The notes below the pieces were generated by a model. The model made no database searches and was not told the origin of the DNA. It worked only from the letters and a program-made list of their open reading frames with translations. This document shows, one piece after another, positions 1 through 7,833 of a stretch of DNA of 64,000 nt. The translations under genes were made by a program, and so were the position numbers. The stretch is from Actinomadura nitritigenes (GTDB taxonomy: Bacteria > Actinomycetota > Actinomycetes > Streptosporangiales > Streptosporangiaceae), in contig NZ_JAGEOK010000005.1 in the NCBI RefSeq assembly GCF_017573545.1, positions 1 to 64,000 of the forward strand, given 5' to 3'. Each line of letters begins with the position of its first letter. Within the stretch, counting starts at the first letter, position 1.

Positions 1-1
1 G

Positions 2-181
2 GCGATCGTGCGGCTGGCGTCCGACGAGGCGCTGCGGGCCCGGATGACCGCCCGTGCCCGCGCGGTCCAGCCGCCGGTGACCTGGCCGGGCGTGCTGCGC
101 CGCACCGAGGACCTGTACGGACTGGCCATCGAACGGCTGGACAGGGCGCCCGACGGGCGGCCCGAGAGAAGGGTGGGCTGA
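2..181 (+). CDS. Glycosyltransferase, C-terminal fragment (cut by window edge)
   Basis: Only the last 59 residues are present, ending in TGA at 179-181. The pattern of a short helix with acidic and arginine residues (LASDEALRARMTARARA) followed by TWPGVLRRTEDLYGLA resembles the C-terminal helix of GT-B fold, family 4 type glycosyltransferases, where a W and a final LY pair are common. It would transfer a sugar from a nucleotide-sugar donor to an envelope lipid or polymer. The following PAP2-like gene starts 12 bases later in the same direction, which suggests one transcription unit. The assignment rests on a short tail only. Confidence 0.5.
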   Translation, partial: AIVRLASDEALRARMTARARAVQPPVTWPGVLRRTEDLYGLAIERLDRAPDGRPERRVG

Positions 182-193
182 ACCGTCCGCGCG

Positions 194-1165
194 TTGCTCC
201 CGCGCCCCGCGGCGCACGGCGCCGGCCCGCGAGCCGCCGCGAGGCCGCGCCGCAAGAGGCCGTGGCTCATCGGCGAGGTGCTGATCGTGCTGGTGCTGCT
301 GAAGGTCTACGACTACGTGCGCTCGCTCGCCGACGCGCGGCGCGGTGCGGCGCTCGCGCACGGACGGGACGTCCTCGGCGTGGAACGCGACCTGCACCTG
401 GACGTCGAGCTCGGGCTGAACAGGTGGCTGACCGGGCACCACGGCACGGCGTGGGCGTCCGTGGAGTGGTACCAGCGGGCGCACATCGGCGTCACGCTGT
501 CCGTCCTGGCCTGGTGCTACATCGCCGGGGCGGACCTCTACCGGCCGGCGCGCAACGCCCTCGTCCTCACGAACCTCGCCGGGATGACGGTCTTCTTCGT
601 CCTGCCGGTGATGCCGCCGCGGCTGCTGCCGGGAGCGGGGTTCGCCGACTCGGTGGCGCTCGCCGGCTTCGGGACCACGCACGGCGGCCCGGTGCCCGCC
701 GACCAGTACGCGGCGATGCCGTCGCTGCATCTGGCTTGGGCGACGTGGGTGGTGGCGGTGGCGGTCGCGCTCCTGCGCCGCCACCGGGCGCGCTGGCTGG
801 CGGCGCTGTACCCTGCGACGACCGCGTTCGTCGTCATGGCGACCGCCAACCACTACCTGCTGGACGTCGTGGCCGGGATGGCGGTGACGGCGGCGGCGGT
901 CCTCGCGACCGGCCTGGTGTGGGCCGGCGAAGGGACGGTCCGCGCGGGCGGTCAGATGATCCGGCGGCGCAGCAGGACGGCGAACACGCAGGCGCCCGGC
1001 AGCAGCGGCAGCCAGACGGTGATCAGCCGGTACCCGACGACCGCGCCGAGCGCGGCGGCCGACGGCACGCCCGCCCACACGAGCCCGGCGACCAGCACCA
1101 CGTCCAGCCCGCCGATGCCGCCGGGCGAGGGCACCAGGGCCGAGACCGAGGAGACCACGAGGTAG
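194..1165 (+). CDS. PAP2 / inositol-phosphoceramide-synthase-like membrane enzyme
   Basis: A 323-residue polytopic protein with several hydrophobic segments between residues 25 and 245. It carries the PAP2 superfamily signature: PSLHLAW with His179, and ANHYLLDVVAG with His220 and Asp224, the usual phospho-transfer residues. PAP2-like membrane enzymes dephosphorylate lipid phosphates or exchange phosphoryl head groups at the membrane. The TTG start at 194 lies 12 bases after the preceding stop, with AGAAGG about 20 bases upstream; other starts further in are possible. The conserved domain ends near residue 250, but the frame stays open for about 70 more polar residues that run tail-to-tail through the end of the opposite-strand gene at 952-2109. 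That tail is probably not conserved. Confidence 0.75.
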   Translation: MLPRPAAHGAGPRAAARPRRKRPWLIGEVLIVLVLLKVYDYVRSLADARRGAALAHGRDVLGVERDLHLDVELGLNRWLTGHHGTAWASVEWYQRAHIGVTLSVLAWCYIAGADLYRPARNALVLTNLAGMTVFFVLPVMPPRLLPGAGFADSVALAGFGTTHGGPVPADQYAAMPSLHLAWATWVVAVAVALLRRHRARWLAALYPATTAFVVMATANHYLLDVVAGMAVTAAAVLATGLVWAGEGTVRAGGQMIRRRSRTANTQAPGSSGSQTVISRYPTTAPSAAADGTPAHTSPATSTTSSPPMPPGEGTRAETEETTR

Positions 1166-2109
1166 ACCACGACGACGCTGGTCACCGTGATCGGGACGGA
1201 CAGGCTGCGCAGCACCGCGAACAGCACGAGGCCGTGCAGGAGCGGCGAGGACAGCGAGCCCAGCCACAGCGCGGTGGCGCGCCCGGGGTGCCGCAGGACC
1301 GCGCCGAGCCCGGCGAGCTCGTGCCGCAGCTGGCGCCCGCCCGCGGCGGCGCGGGACCGCAGGGCGCGCGCGAAGCGGGCCGGGCGCAGCCACACCAGCG
1401 CGACCCCCGCGGCGACGACGGCGGCCGCGAGACCGCCCTCGATCCACGGGTTCCCGGCCACGGCGGTGGCGACCTCACGGGGGCGCGGCCAGTGCCGCTC
1501 CCCCAGCATGCCGAGCGCGGACGGGACGCCCGCGACGGCGACCGCGAGCAGCAGCAGGTGCGTCACCAGCCCGGCCAGCGAGTTCAGCCCGACCGAGCCC
1601 ATCGCGGCGCCCCGGGTCAGCCCGCAGCGCCGCAGGAACCGCACGTTGATCGCGATGCCGCCGGACCCGGCGGGCAGCAGCTGGTTGGCGAAGGACGCGG
1701 CGACCTGCACCGCGAACAGCCGGCCGACCGGGGGGCGCACCGGCATCGAGCCGAGCTGGGTGACGGTGCCCACGCACCACATCGCGGCGGTGGCGAGCGC
1801 GGCGACCAGCAGCCAGGCCCGGTCGGCGCCCATCAGGCTCTCACTGCCCGCGTCGAGCGCGACCCGGTGCATGAGCGCGAGGACGACGACCGCGCCCGCG
1901 ACCGCGGTGCCCAGCACGACGCGCGGCGCCGACGCCTCCGCCGACAGGGCCCGTCCGAGGGCCGCGAGCGCCGCGCGCGGGGAACGGGGCGTGCGCGCGG
2001 AACCGGGCCGGCGCGGCGGGCCGGGCGTGCGCGGGGTCGCGCCGCCGCGTCGCGCCGGGGCGTCCGTCCCCTCGCGGGCCGCGTCCTGATCAGCTCCGGA
2101 AGGTGTCAC
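952..2109 (-). CDS. YbhN/UPF0104-family integral membrane protein (flippase-like)
   Basis: 385 residues with a GTG start. After a basic, proline-rich N-terminus of about 45 residues there are roughly eight hydrophobic segments. The sequence has the YbhN/lysylphosphatidylglycerol-synthase transmembrane-domain style, including NQLLPAGSGGIAINVRFLRRCG near the middle and VPSPGGIGGLDVVLVAGL near the end, both typical glycine-rich loops of the family. Members are implicated in flipping or modifying lipids. Its start overlaps the end of the upstream membrane gene by 20 bases, so the two are probably translationally coupled. Its 3' end overlaps the PAP2-like gene by 214 bases on the opposite strand. 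Confidence 0.8.
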   Translation of the reverse strand: MTPSGADQDAAREGTDAPARRGGATPRTPGPPRRPGSARTPRSPRAALAALGRALSAEASAPRVVLGTAVAGAVVVLALMHRVALDAGSESLMGADRAWLLVAALATAAMWCVGTVTQLGSMPVRPPVGRLFAVQVAASFANQLLPAGSGGIAINVRFLRRCGLTRGAAMGSVGLNSLAGLVTHLLLLAVAVAGVPSALGMLGERHWPRPREVATAVAGNPWIEGGLAAAVVAAGVALVWLRPARFARALRSRAAAGGRQLRHELAGLGAVLRHPGRATALWLGSLSSPLLHGLVLFAVLRSLSVPITVTSVVVVYLVVSSVSALVPSPGGIGGLDVVLVAGLVWAGVPSAAALGAVVGYRLITVWLPLLPGACVFAVLLRRRII

Positions 2110-3268
2110 TCTCCGCCCCGTCCGCTCGAACGTCCCCTGCTCCGGACCCGTGCGCGCCCTGGCCGGCGGCGTGCCCGGGCGGCGCCGCCGCGGCGTCGGT
2201 CACCGCGTCGAGCGCCGCGTTCTGCACCGCCAGGTGGGCGACCAGGCAGCCGGCGGTGAGCACCGCCGCCAGCGGCCGGCGCCGCGCCCGGGTGAGCGCC
2301 CGCACGCAGCCCGCGGCGGCGGGCATGGCCGCCAGGGCGCCCGCGGTGAGCAGGAAGCCCGCCGCCGTCCCCGGACCGGCGAGCGCCGCCGGCACCAGCA
2401 TCCACGCCGCGACGGCCATCGGCAGCAGCGCGTTGCCGGGCCGCCGCCCGCCGGACGCGGCCATCAGCCCGCCGACGGCGAGGAACACCGCCACCGCCGC
2501 GAAGCCCGACCAGCCGGGCCATCCGTCCACCCATCCCGACCCGCGCGCCGCCGCCCGCTGGGCGCGCTGGACGGGCTCCGACCCGGACCCGCCGTGCTCG
2601 TGCACCAGCCACGCCGTCACGTCCAGGACCAGCCCGGCCAGGACGCTGACCACCGCCTCGCGGTGCCGCCACGCCGGGACGACGGCCAGGGCGGCGCACA
2701 GCGGCAGGGCCGGCCACAGCGCCTGCGACGGCCGCATCGCCGCGACGAGCGCGAGGCTCGCCGTCAGCCCGAGCATCGCGGGGTAGTCCTGCCGGTCGCG
2801 GGCGACCCGCAGGAGGCAGCCGACCGCGGCGAGCGCCCCGAGCGCGCACCACAGGTCGGGCATCGCCTGGGACCCGTAGAGCTGCGCCGCCCACAGCCCG
2901 CCGAACAGCACGCCCGCGCCCGCGAGCGCCTCGGGGCGGTGCAGGGGCCGCCACGCCCACAGCGCGGCGAACAGGCCCGCGCCGGAGGCGACCGCCAGGT
3001 AGATCCGCATCGCCGCGGTGGAGGACGTCGCCTGGACGACCGGGGCGACCAGCGCGACGGTCGCGTGCCCGCGCGACACGTCGAGGAACGCGCCCGGGTC
3101 GCCGCTGCGGGCCTGCCACACGTTGCCGACCTCGCCGGCGCCGAGCGTCATGCCGGCCGGGACGAAGCGCAGCTGCGCGGCGGTGAACGCCAGCGCGACC
3201 GCCGTCACCCAGGCGACGGCGCCGTCGGCGCTCCCCGTCCGGGGCGGTGCGTTCACTGCGGTCGGCAT
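2090..3268 (-). CDS. Polytopic membrane protein of unknown function
   Basis: 392 residues, ATG start preceded by AGAAAGAGA. About nine to ten hydrophobic stretches run through the protein, with a polar, alanine/glycine-rich tail from about residue 355. A loop with HGGSGSEPVQRAQRAAARGSGWVDGWPGWSG separates two membrane blocks. The arrangement (first membrane segment, then an extracytoplasmic loop of about 50 residues) recalls GT-C type glycosyltransferases, but I see no clear acidic catalytic motif and do not assign one. It lies between the large GT2/TagF-like gene and the YbhN-like gene in the same direction, so an envelope-polymer role is likely by context. Confidence 0.7.
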   Translation of the reverse strand: MPTAVNAPPRTGSADGAVAWVTAVALAFTAAQLRFVPAGMTLGAGEVGNVWQARSGDPGAFLDVSRGHATVALVAPVVQATSSTAAMRIYLAVASGAGLFAALWAWRPLHRPEALAGAGVLFGGLWAAQLYGSQAMPDLWCALGALAAVGCLLRVARDRQDYPAMLGLTASLALVAAMRPSQALWPALPLCAALAVVPAWRHREAVVSVLAGLVLDVTAWLVHEHGGSGSEPVQRAQRAAARGSGWVDGWPGWSGFAAVAVFLAVGGLMAASGGRRPGNALLPMAVAAWMLVPAALAGPGTAAGFLLTAGALAAMPAAAGCVRALTRARRRPLAAVLTAGCLVAHLAVQNAALDAVTDAAAAPPGHAAGQGAHGSGAGDVRADGAESDTFRS

Positions 3269-3277
3269 GGTCTCTTT

Positions 3278-3298
3278 CTACTACAAGGCCGGTAGTAC
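3278..3298. promoter_or_regulatory. Inverted repeat upstream of the membrane-protein gene
   Basis: TACTAC and GTAGTA arms (3279-3284 and 3292-3297) flank a 7-base centre. The site lies 10 bases upstream of the ATG of the 2090-3268 gene and after the stop of the 3315-6128 gene. A closely related palindrome lies upstream of 6128. It may be an operator shared by the two units; there is no poly-T run, so a terminator is less likely. Confidence 0.4.
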
Positions 3299-3314
3299 AC
3301 CAGCGGATCGCCGG

Positions 3315-6128
3315 TCATCGTCCCCCGCCGACGAAGAACCGCTCGACCACCGCCTTGGCGGCGGTGCCCGTGTCGTACTCGCCGTGGAGCTCGGTGAACC
3401 GGCGGCGTGCGGCGGCGTGCCCGCTCCGCACGCCGTCCAGGTCGCCGAGGACGGCCAGGAGCCCGTCCTCGTCCTCGGCGACCGGTCCCGGCACCGGCGC
3501 GGGGAGGCCGCCGCGGTCACCGGCCGCGCTCCGGCGGCGCGCACCGTCCGGAGTGTAGAAGACCATCGGCCGGTCCAGCAGCGCGTAGTCGAACATGATC
3601 GGGGCCTCGTCGGTGACCAGCGCGTCGGACAGCAGCATCAGGAGCGTCGCGTCGTGGACGGCCGTGGTGTCGATCACGGTGCCGTCCATGCCGGGCGGGA
3701 TGACGGCGCTCCCGGCGCGGGGCGGGCGGACGAGCAGGACGTGGGTCCCGCCGAGTTCCCGGACGAACCGCTCCAGCGGGAACGCGAGTTCCAGGGAGCG
3801 CGCGGGCCGGTCGTCGGCGCCGGTCCGGAGCGCCGGCGCGTACAGCACCGCGTAGCGCCGGTCCCCGCTCAGCCCGAGGCGCCGCCGCAGCGCCGCCAGT
3901 TCGTGCGGGTCGCCGCCGGTGATCAGCGGGTCGTTGCGGGGGCAGCCCACCCGGAGCGGTTCGGGGCCCGCGCCGGCCCCCGGGGCGGGAACGTCGTGCT
4001 CGGACCGCACGACGAGATGATCGGCGCGGTCGTGGGCGGCGGGCCTGCCCTGCCCGTCCGACGGTCCGTCCGGCGGCGGCGGGGCCGGGCCGCGCGGGAT
4101 CTGAACGTAGGTGGTCTGCGGGCGCTTCACCAGCCCGGCGGGCAGGCCCTGGTCGTCGACCCAGAACTCGGCGCGGGCCAGCGCCCGGTAGTAGGCCCAC
4201 GAACCGCGCTTGACCAGCAGCGCGTCGTCGGGGAAGCCGCGCCGGTCGTCGCGGTAGGACCAGATCGCCCGGTACGGGGCGGCGCTGTCGCGCAGCGCCC
4301 GGAAGACATACTTGGGATCGCCGCAGTACCGGGCGCCGTGCCGGCTCTCGAACACGACGGTGCCCTTGCTGACCGGGAGCCGGACCAGCACCCGGTTGAA
4401 CACCGCGATCTTCGTCCGGCGGGACCCGAACCGCTCGCGCAGCCGGCGCTCCGCCAGGACGAACCGGCGCCACCAGCGCCGCCCGGCGCCCGTGCGGGCG
4501 ACCCGGCGCAGCGCGGGCAGGGTGACGCGGGCGGGCCAGCGCCCGGCCGCCATCCGCAGCGCGAGCTCGCCGGTCGGGGCGACGTAGGCCTCCAGCCGGT
4601 CGCCGGCCGCGCGGCCCAGGCGCGGCCGGACGGGCACGGCGAGGTCGCAGTGCGCGGTGCCCTCCGAGGTCAGCCGGACCTCGACGGGGGTGCCGCCGGC
4701 CGTCAGCCGGAGCCACAGGCCCCACGTCTGGTCGACCAGCCCGATCGGGCGGATCGCGTGGGAGGGGAAGAAGACCGTCTCCCACGCGATCCGGCCGTTC
4801 TCGCGGCGCACGGTCGCCGGGACGTCGAACGCCCGGCCGGGCCGCCGCCGGTCGCGGATCTCCAGCCGGCCGCCGAGCTCGGCGTCCTCGGGGATGCGGC
4901 CGAGCGGGTTGACGACGGTGCCGGACATGCGCAGCGCCTTGCCGTCCCGGCGCATCGCGGTGACCCGGCCGCCGAGGACCAGCTCGGACAGCGGCGCCGA
5001 GTGCACGCCGAGGCCGGTGATGTCGAGGACGCGGCGGGCCGACGCGGTGCCGAGGTGGTCGCCGGTCCAGTAGATCCGGCCGTCCCGCTCGGCGGGGGCG
5101 ATCGACAGGACGGGCCGCCCGCCGCCCCTCGGCGCCTGGTCGGCGGCGGCCATCGCCGCCTCGATGTCGCGCTCGCGGACCATCAGCGCGGCGATGGCGG
5201 GCATCTTCTCCGCCTTCTCGAACACGGCGTCGTCCAGCCGTTCGAGGTAGGGGCGGGCCAGCCCGGCGAACGCCTCGCGGTGCCAGGGGTCGCGGCTGCG
5301 CAGCTCGCGCAGGTAGAGCAGCAGGTCGTGGTTGATGAACTTGACGTCCTTGACGAGGGCGATCTCGTCCGCGCCGTGCGCGCGCAGCGCCGCGTCGATG
5401 CGCCGGTGGATCTCCAGCCGGTCGGCGAAGCCGCTCAGCTCGGCGCGCCGGTTGCTGATCGACAGGGTGCCGCCCCGCGGGTCCACCAGCCAGTTGTAGA
5501 CCCGGTGCGGGATGACCGCGATCCGGTTCGCGGCGAGGTAGGCCTCGGCGCTGAACAGCAGGTCCTCGTAGTGCAGCCGGTCGGCGAAGCGCAGCCCGGC
5601 GCGGTCGAGGAACTCGCGCCGGTAGCACTTGTTGGTCGCCAGCGTGTCGTAGAGGAGGTCAGGGTTGTCCAGGATGCCGTCGTAGACGGCGCTCTCCCGG
5701 TAGAGCCGGGCGTACCAGGAGTGCTCGCGGTCGGGCAGGACGCGGACGCAGCGGCCGGACACGAGGTCGGCTCCGGAGTCGTCGGCGGCGGCGACCATGT
5801 TCCGGCAGGCGTGCGGGTCGAGGGTGTCGTCGCTGTCGAGGAACATCACGTAGCGGCCCTTGGCGTGCCGGAGGCCGATGTTGCGCGGCCGTCCGCAGCC
5901 GCCGGAGTTCACCGGCAGGGTGAAGGCGCGGACCCGGCCGGGGTTCCGCGCCGCGAGCCGGGCGGCGACCGCGGCCGTCGCGTCGGTGCTCGCGTCGTCG
6001 ACGATCACGACCTCCACGCCGGGCAGCGACTGCCCGAGCGCCGAGCGGACGGCGCGGGCCAGCCGCGACGCGTCGTTGTAGACGATCACCACGACGGTCA
6101 CGTCGGGTTCGGGTGGCATCGGCTCCAC
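3315..6128 (-). CDS. Bifunctional GT2 glycosyltransferase / TagF-like glycerophosphotransferase
   Basis: 937 residues. Residues 9-230 are a family 2 glycosyltransferase: VVVIVYND, DDASTD (44-49) and the metal-binding FLDSDD (residues 96-101). A linker and beta-rich region (about 330-540) precedes a CDP-glycerol:poly(glycerophosphate) glycerophosphotransferase-like domain (about 560-930) with VVFESRHGARYCGDPKYVFRAL, CPRNDPL and MFDYALLDRPMVFYTPD. Such fusions build teichoic-acid-like envelope polymers in actinobacteria. Two usual active-site motifs are altered: the expected WHGTPLK reads PRGPAPP, so the catalytic His is Arg, and TDYSS reads TDEAP. The second domain may therefore be catalytically weak or changed in specificity. 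ATG start; an inverted repeat lies just upstream. Confidence 0.8.
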   Translation of the reverse strand: MEPMPPEPDVTVVVIVYNDASRLARAVRSALGQSLPGVEVVIVDDASTDATAAVAARLAARNPGRVRAFTLPVNSGGCGRPRNIGLRHAKGRYVMFLDSDDTLDPHACRNMVAAADDSGADLVSGRCVRVLPDREHSWYARLYRESAVYDGILDNPDLLYDTLATNKCYRREFLDRAGLRFADRLHYEDLLFSAEAYLAANRIAVIPHRVYNWLVDPRGGTLSISNRRAELSGFADRLEIHRRIDAALRAHGADEIALVKDVKFINHDLLLYLRELRSRDPWHREAFAGLARPYLERLDDAVFEKAEKMPAIAALMVRERDIEAAMAAADQAPRGGGRPVLSIAPAERDGRIYWTGDHLGTASARRVLDITGLGVHSAPLSELVLGGRVTAMRRDGKALRMSGTVVNPLGRIPEDAELGGRLEIRDRRRPGRAFDVPATVRRENGRIAWETVFFPSHAIRPIGLVDQTWGLWLRLTAGGTPVEVRLTSEGTAHCDLAVPVRPRLGRAAGDRLEAYVAPTGELALRMAAGRWPARVTLPALRRVARTGAGRRWWRRFVLAERRLRERFGSRRTKIAVFNRVLVRLPVSKGTVVFESRHGARYCGDPKYVFRALRDSAAPYRAIWSYRDDRRGFPDDALLVKRGSWAYYRALARAEFWVDDQGLPAGLVKRPQTTYVQIPRGPAPPPPDGPSDGQGRPAAHDRADHLVVRSEHDVPAPGAGAGPEPLRVGCPRNDPLITGGDPHELAALRRRLGLSGDRRYAVLYAPALRTGADDRPARSLELAFPLERFVRELGGTHVLLVRPPRAGSAVIPPGMDGTVIDTTAVHDATLLMLLSDALVTDEAPIMFDYALLDRPMVFYTPDGARRRSAAGDRGGLPAPVPGPVAEDEDGLLAVLGDLDGVRSGHAAARRRFTELHGEYDTGTAAKAVVERFFVGGGR

Positions 6129-6151
6129 CGCCCTCGCTCCTGGTCCGACAT

Positions 6152-6171
6152 CTACTACCGCGATAGTAGAA
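6152..6171. promoter_or_regulatory. Inverted repeat upstream of the GT2/TagF-like gene
   Basis: TCTACTA and TAGTAGA form perfect 7-base arms around CCGCGA, about 25 bases upstream of the start at 6128. It shares TACTACCG and TAGTA with the repeat at 3278-3298. The rest of the 6129-6330 gap is GC-rich and shows no gene. A regulator site is the simplest reading; no regulator of this class is adjacent. Confidence 0.4.
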
Positions 6172-6330
6172 GTCTCCGGGTAATCGGAACGTAAGCGCCG
6201 GGCGCACCGCGCCCGGCCCGGGGATATACCCCGGACCCGGCGGAAACTCCCCGACCGGCGCCCTCGCCCGCGACGGCGGGCGGTGCGTCCGGACGGGGGG
6301 ATCGAGAAGCCCCTCCCGCGGGGCCGGACC

Positions 6331-6705
6331 TCAGCCCTCGCCGCCCTCGCTCAGCAGCCGCTGGAGCAGTTCCTCGTCCTCGGGTTCCAGCTCGGACACG
6401 AACCGGGCGAGCACGGCGGCGCGGTCGCGGCGGCGGCGCAGCAGCTCGTTCATCGCGGCGGCGGTGTGGCCGGCCTCGTCGACGGCCGCGGAGTACACGA
6501 ACCCGCGGCCCGCGCGCTCCCGGCTCGCCAGCCCCTTGCGGGCCAGCCGCGCCAGCGTGGTCATCACCGTCGTGTAGGCGGGGGCGCCGGGCAGCACGGC
6601 CTGCACGTCGGCGGGGCTCATCGGGCGCGCGCCCTCCCACAGGACGGCCAGCACGGCGTCCTCCAGCATGCCCGCCGGGCGCCGGCCCGGGTCGTCCTCG
6701 TTCAC
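6331..6705 (-). CDS. BlaI/MecI/CopY-family transcriptional regulator
   Basis: 124 residues from a GTG at 6705 with GAGG six bases upstream. The N-terminal winged helix-turn-helix reads LEDAVLAVLWEGARPMSPADVQAVL followed by AYTTVMTTLARLARKGL, the typical BlaI/CopY DNA-binding core, and RGFVYSAAVDEAGH forms the wing. The C-terminal part (MNELLRRRRDRAAVLARFVSEL) is the dimerisation helix. Family members repress beta-lactamase, copper or respiratory genes and are usually paired with an M56 metalloprotease receptor; none is visible here. The frame is open far upstream, but that extension lies antisense in the LysR gene and is not used. Confidence 0.85.
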   Translation of the reverse strand: MNEDDPGRRPAGMLEDAVLAVLWEGARPMSPADVQAVLPGAPAYTTVMTTLARLARKGLASRERAGRGFVYSAAVDEAGHTAAAMNELLRRRRDRAAVLARFVSELEPEDEELLQRLLSEGGEG

Positions 6706-6785
6706 CAATGTCCTCGCCCCCGCAGCGGGATTGCCACGTCGATGGTAGGAGGGCCGGGCCCCCGGCCGTCCATGGGGGCATGGTG

Positions 6786-7730
6786 TCACGCGCCGGGCGC
6801 CCGGGCGCCTTCCGCGCCCGGGTCGAGCGCGCCCAGGCCGGCGGCGACGCGCGCGGCGGTCTCGCGGAGCCAGATGTGGGCCGCGTCCTGGGTGTGGACG
6901 GGGTGCCACCACAGCGCCTCCTGGACGGGCACCGCCTCGAACGGGCACGGCAGGACGCGGACGTCGGCGATCGGCGCGAGCAGCTCGGCGAGGCGGCGCT
7001 GGATGAGGGCGACGCGGCGGGTGCCCGCGACGAGGCTCGGCAGCAGCTGGAAGCTCTGCACCGAGACCTCGACGCGCGGTTCGAGGCCGAGCATGCCGAG
7101 CTGGCGGGCGGCCGGCGCGTCGTAGGGGCGCTGGTAGACGACCCAGGGCAGGCGGGCGAGGTCGTCCATGGTGAGGCCGTCGCCGACGTCGGGATGGTCG
7201 GCGGCGACCACGCAGACCCACTCGTCGCGGTACAGCTCGACGGTCGGGAGGCCGCTGACGACCCCGTGCGGCATCAGCAGCCCGTCGACAGCGCTGAGCG
7301 TCGCGTCGGTGTTCTCCGCGATCTCCGGGCCGACCTGCTGGAACACCAGGCTGGACGCGGGCGAGGCGGCGTGCAGCGCGCGGGCGAGCGCGGCGCCGAA
7401 CACCGCGACGGCGTAGTCGGAGGCGATGATCGTATACTCGCGCCGCTCGGTGGCCGGGTCGAACTCGGCGCGGCTGGTGAACAGCCGCTCCAGCAGCCCG
7501 CACGCGGTCGCGCAGGGCACCACCAGCGCCGTGCCGAGCGGGGTCAGCTCGTAGGCGTTGCCCGTCCGGACGAGCAGGTCGTCGGCGAAGTGGTGGCGGA
7601 GCCTCGCGAGCGCGGCGCTGGTGGCGGGCTGGCTGAGCCCGATGCGCCGGCCGGCGCGGGTGACGTTGCGCTCCTCGAGCAGCGCGCGCAGCGCGACGAG
7701 GAGGTTCAGGTCGAGGCTCGCCAGGTTCAC
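6786..7730 (-). CDS. LysR-family transcriptional regulator (NodD-like)
   Basis: 314 residues. An N-terminal helix-turn-helix (residues about 6-65, LNLLVALRALLEERNVTRAGRRIGLSQPATSAALARLR) is followed by a periplasmic-binding-like effector domain (about 90-295). The DLNLLVAL start and the RHHFADDLLVRTGN segment are typical of the NodD/NahR/LinR branch, which responds to aromatic compounds. It is divergent from the aromatic-catabolism operon beginning at 7834, which it probably activates. The 103-base intergenic region contains an ATC-N9-GAT element. Confidence 0.88.
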   Translation of the reverse strand: MNLASLDLNLLVALRALLEERNVTRAGRRIGLSQPATSAALARLRHHFADDLLVRTGNAYELTPLGTALVVPCATACGLLERLFTSRAEFDPATERREYTIIASDYAVAVFGAALARALHAASPASSLVFQQVGPEIAENTDATLSAVDGLLMPHGVVSGLPTVELYRDEWVCVVAADHPDVGDGLTMDDLARLPWVVYQRPYDAPAARQLGMLGLEPRVEVSVQSFQLLPSLVAGTRRVALIQRRLAELLAPIADVRVLPCPFEAVPVQEALWWHPVHTQDAAHIWLRETAARVAAGLGALDPGAEGARAPGA

Positions 7731-7740
7731 GGGTCCACCT

Positions 7741-7757
7741 ATCCATCCGGTCGATGG
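7741..7757. promoter_or_regulatory. Candidate LysR/NodD-type operator (ATC-N9-GAT)
   Basis: ATC (7741-7743), nine bases, GAT (7753-7755) lies within a near-perfect inverted repeat, TCCATC-CGGTC-GATGGA (7742-7758). The ATC-N9-GAT spacing is that of nod-box half sites bound by NodD-type LysR proteins. It is about 10 bases upstream of the LysR start and about 80 bases before the catabolic operon. Confidence 0.45.
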
Positions 7758-7833
7758 AAGCCATCCGAGGAATCGATTTCCCAGATCTACCTCCGGTGTC
7801 CCAAGGTTAGGGCAGACATCGAGAGGACACCCC

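Noticed and set aside
3018..6194. A 1058-codon open frame on the plus strand opposite the GT2/TagF-like gene
   Set aside because: It is a low-complexity Arg/Ala/Gly/Pro translation without domains, typical of the antisense frame of GC-rich genes; the minus-strand protein has clear GT2 motifs.
6331..7764. A 477-codon frame fusing the BlaI-like protein to an upstream region
   Set aside because: The upstream part is the shadow of the LysR gene; GTG at 6705 with GAGG gives the normal BlaI length.
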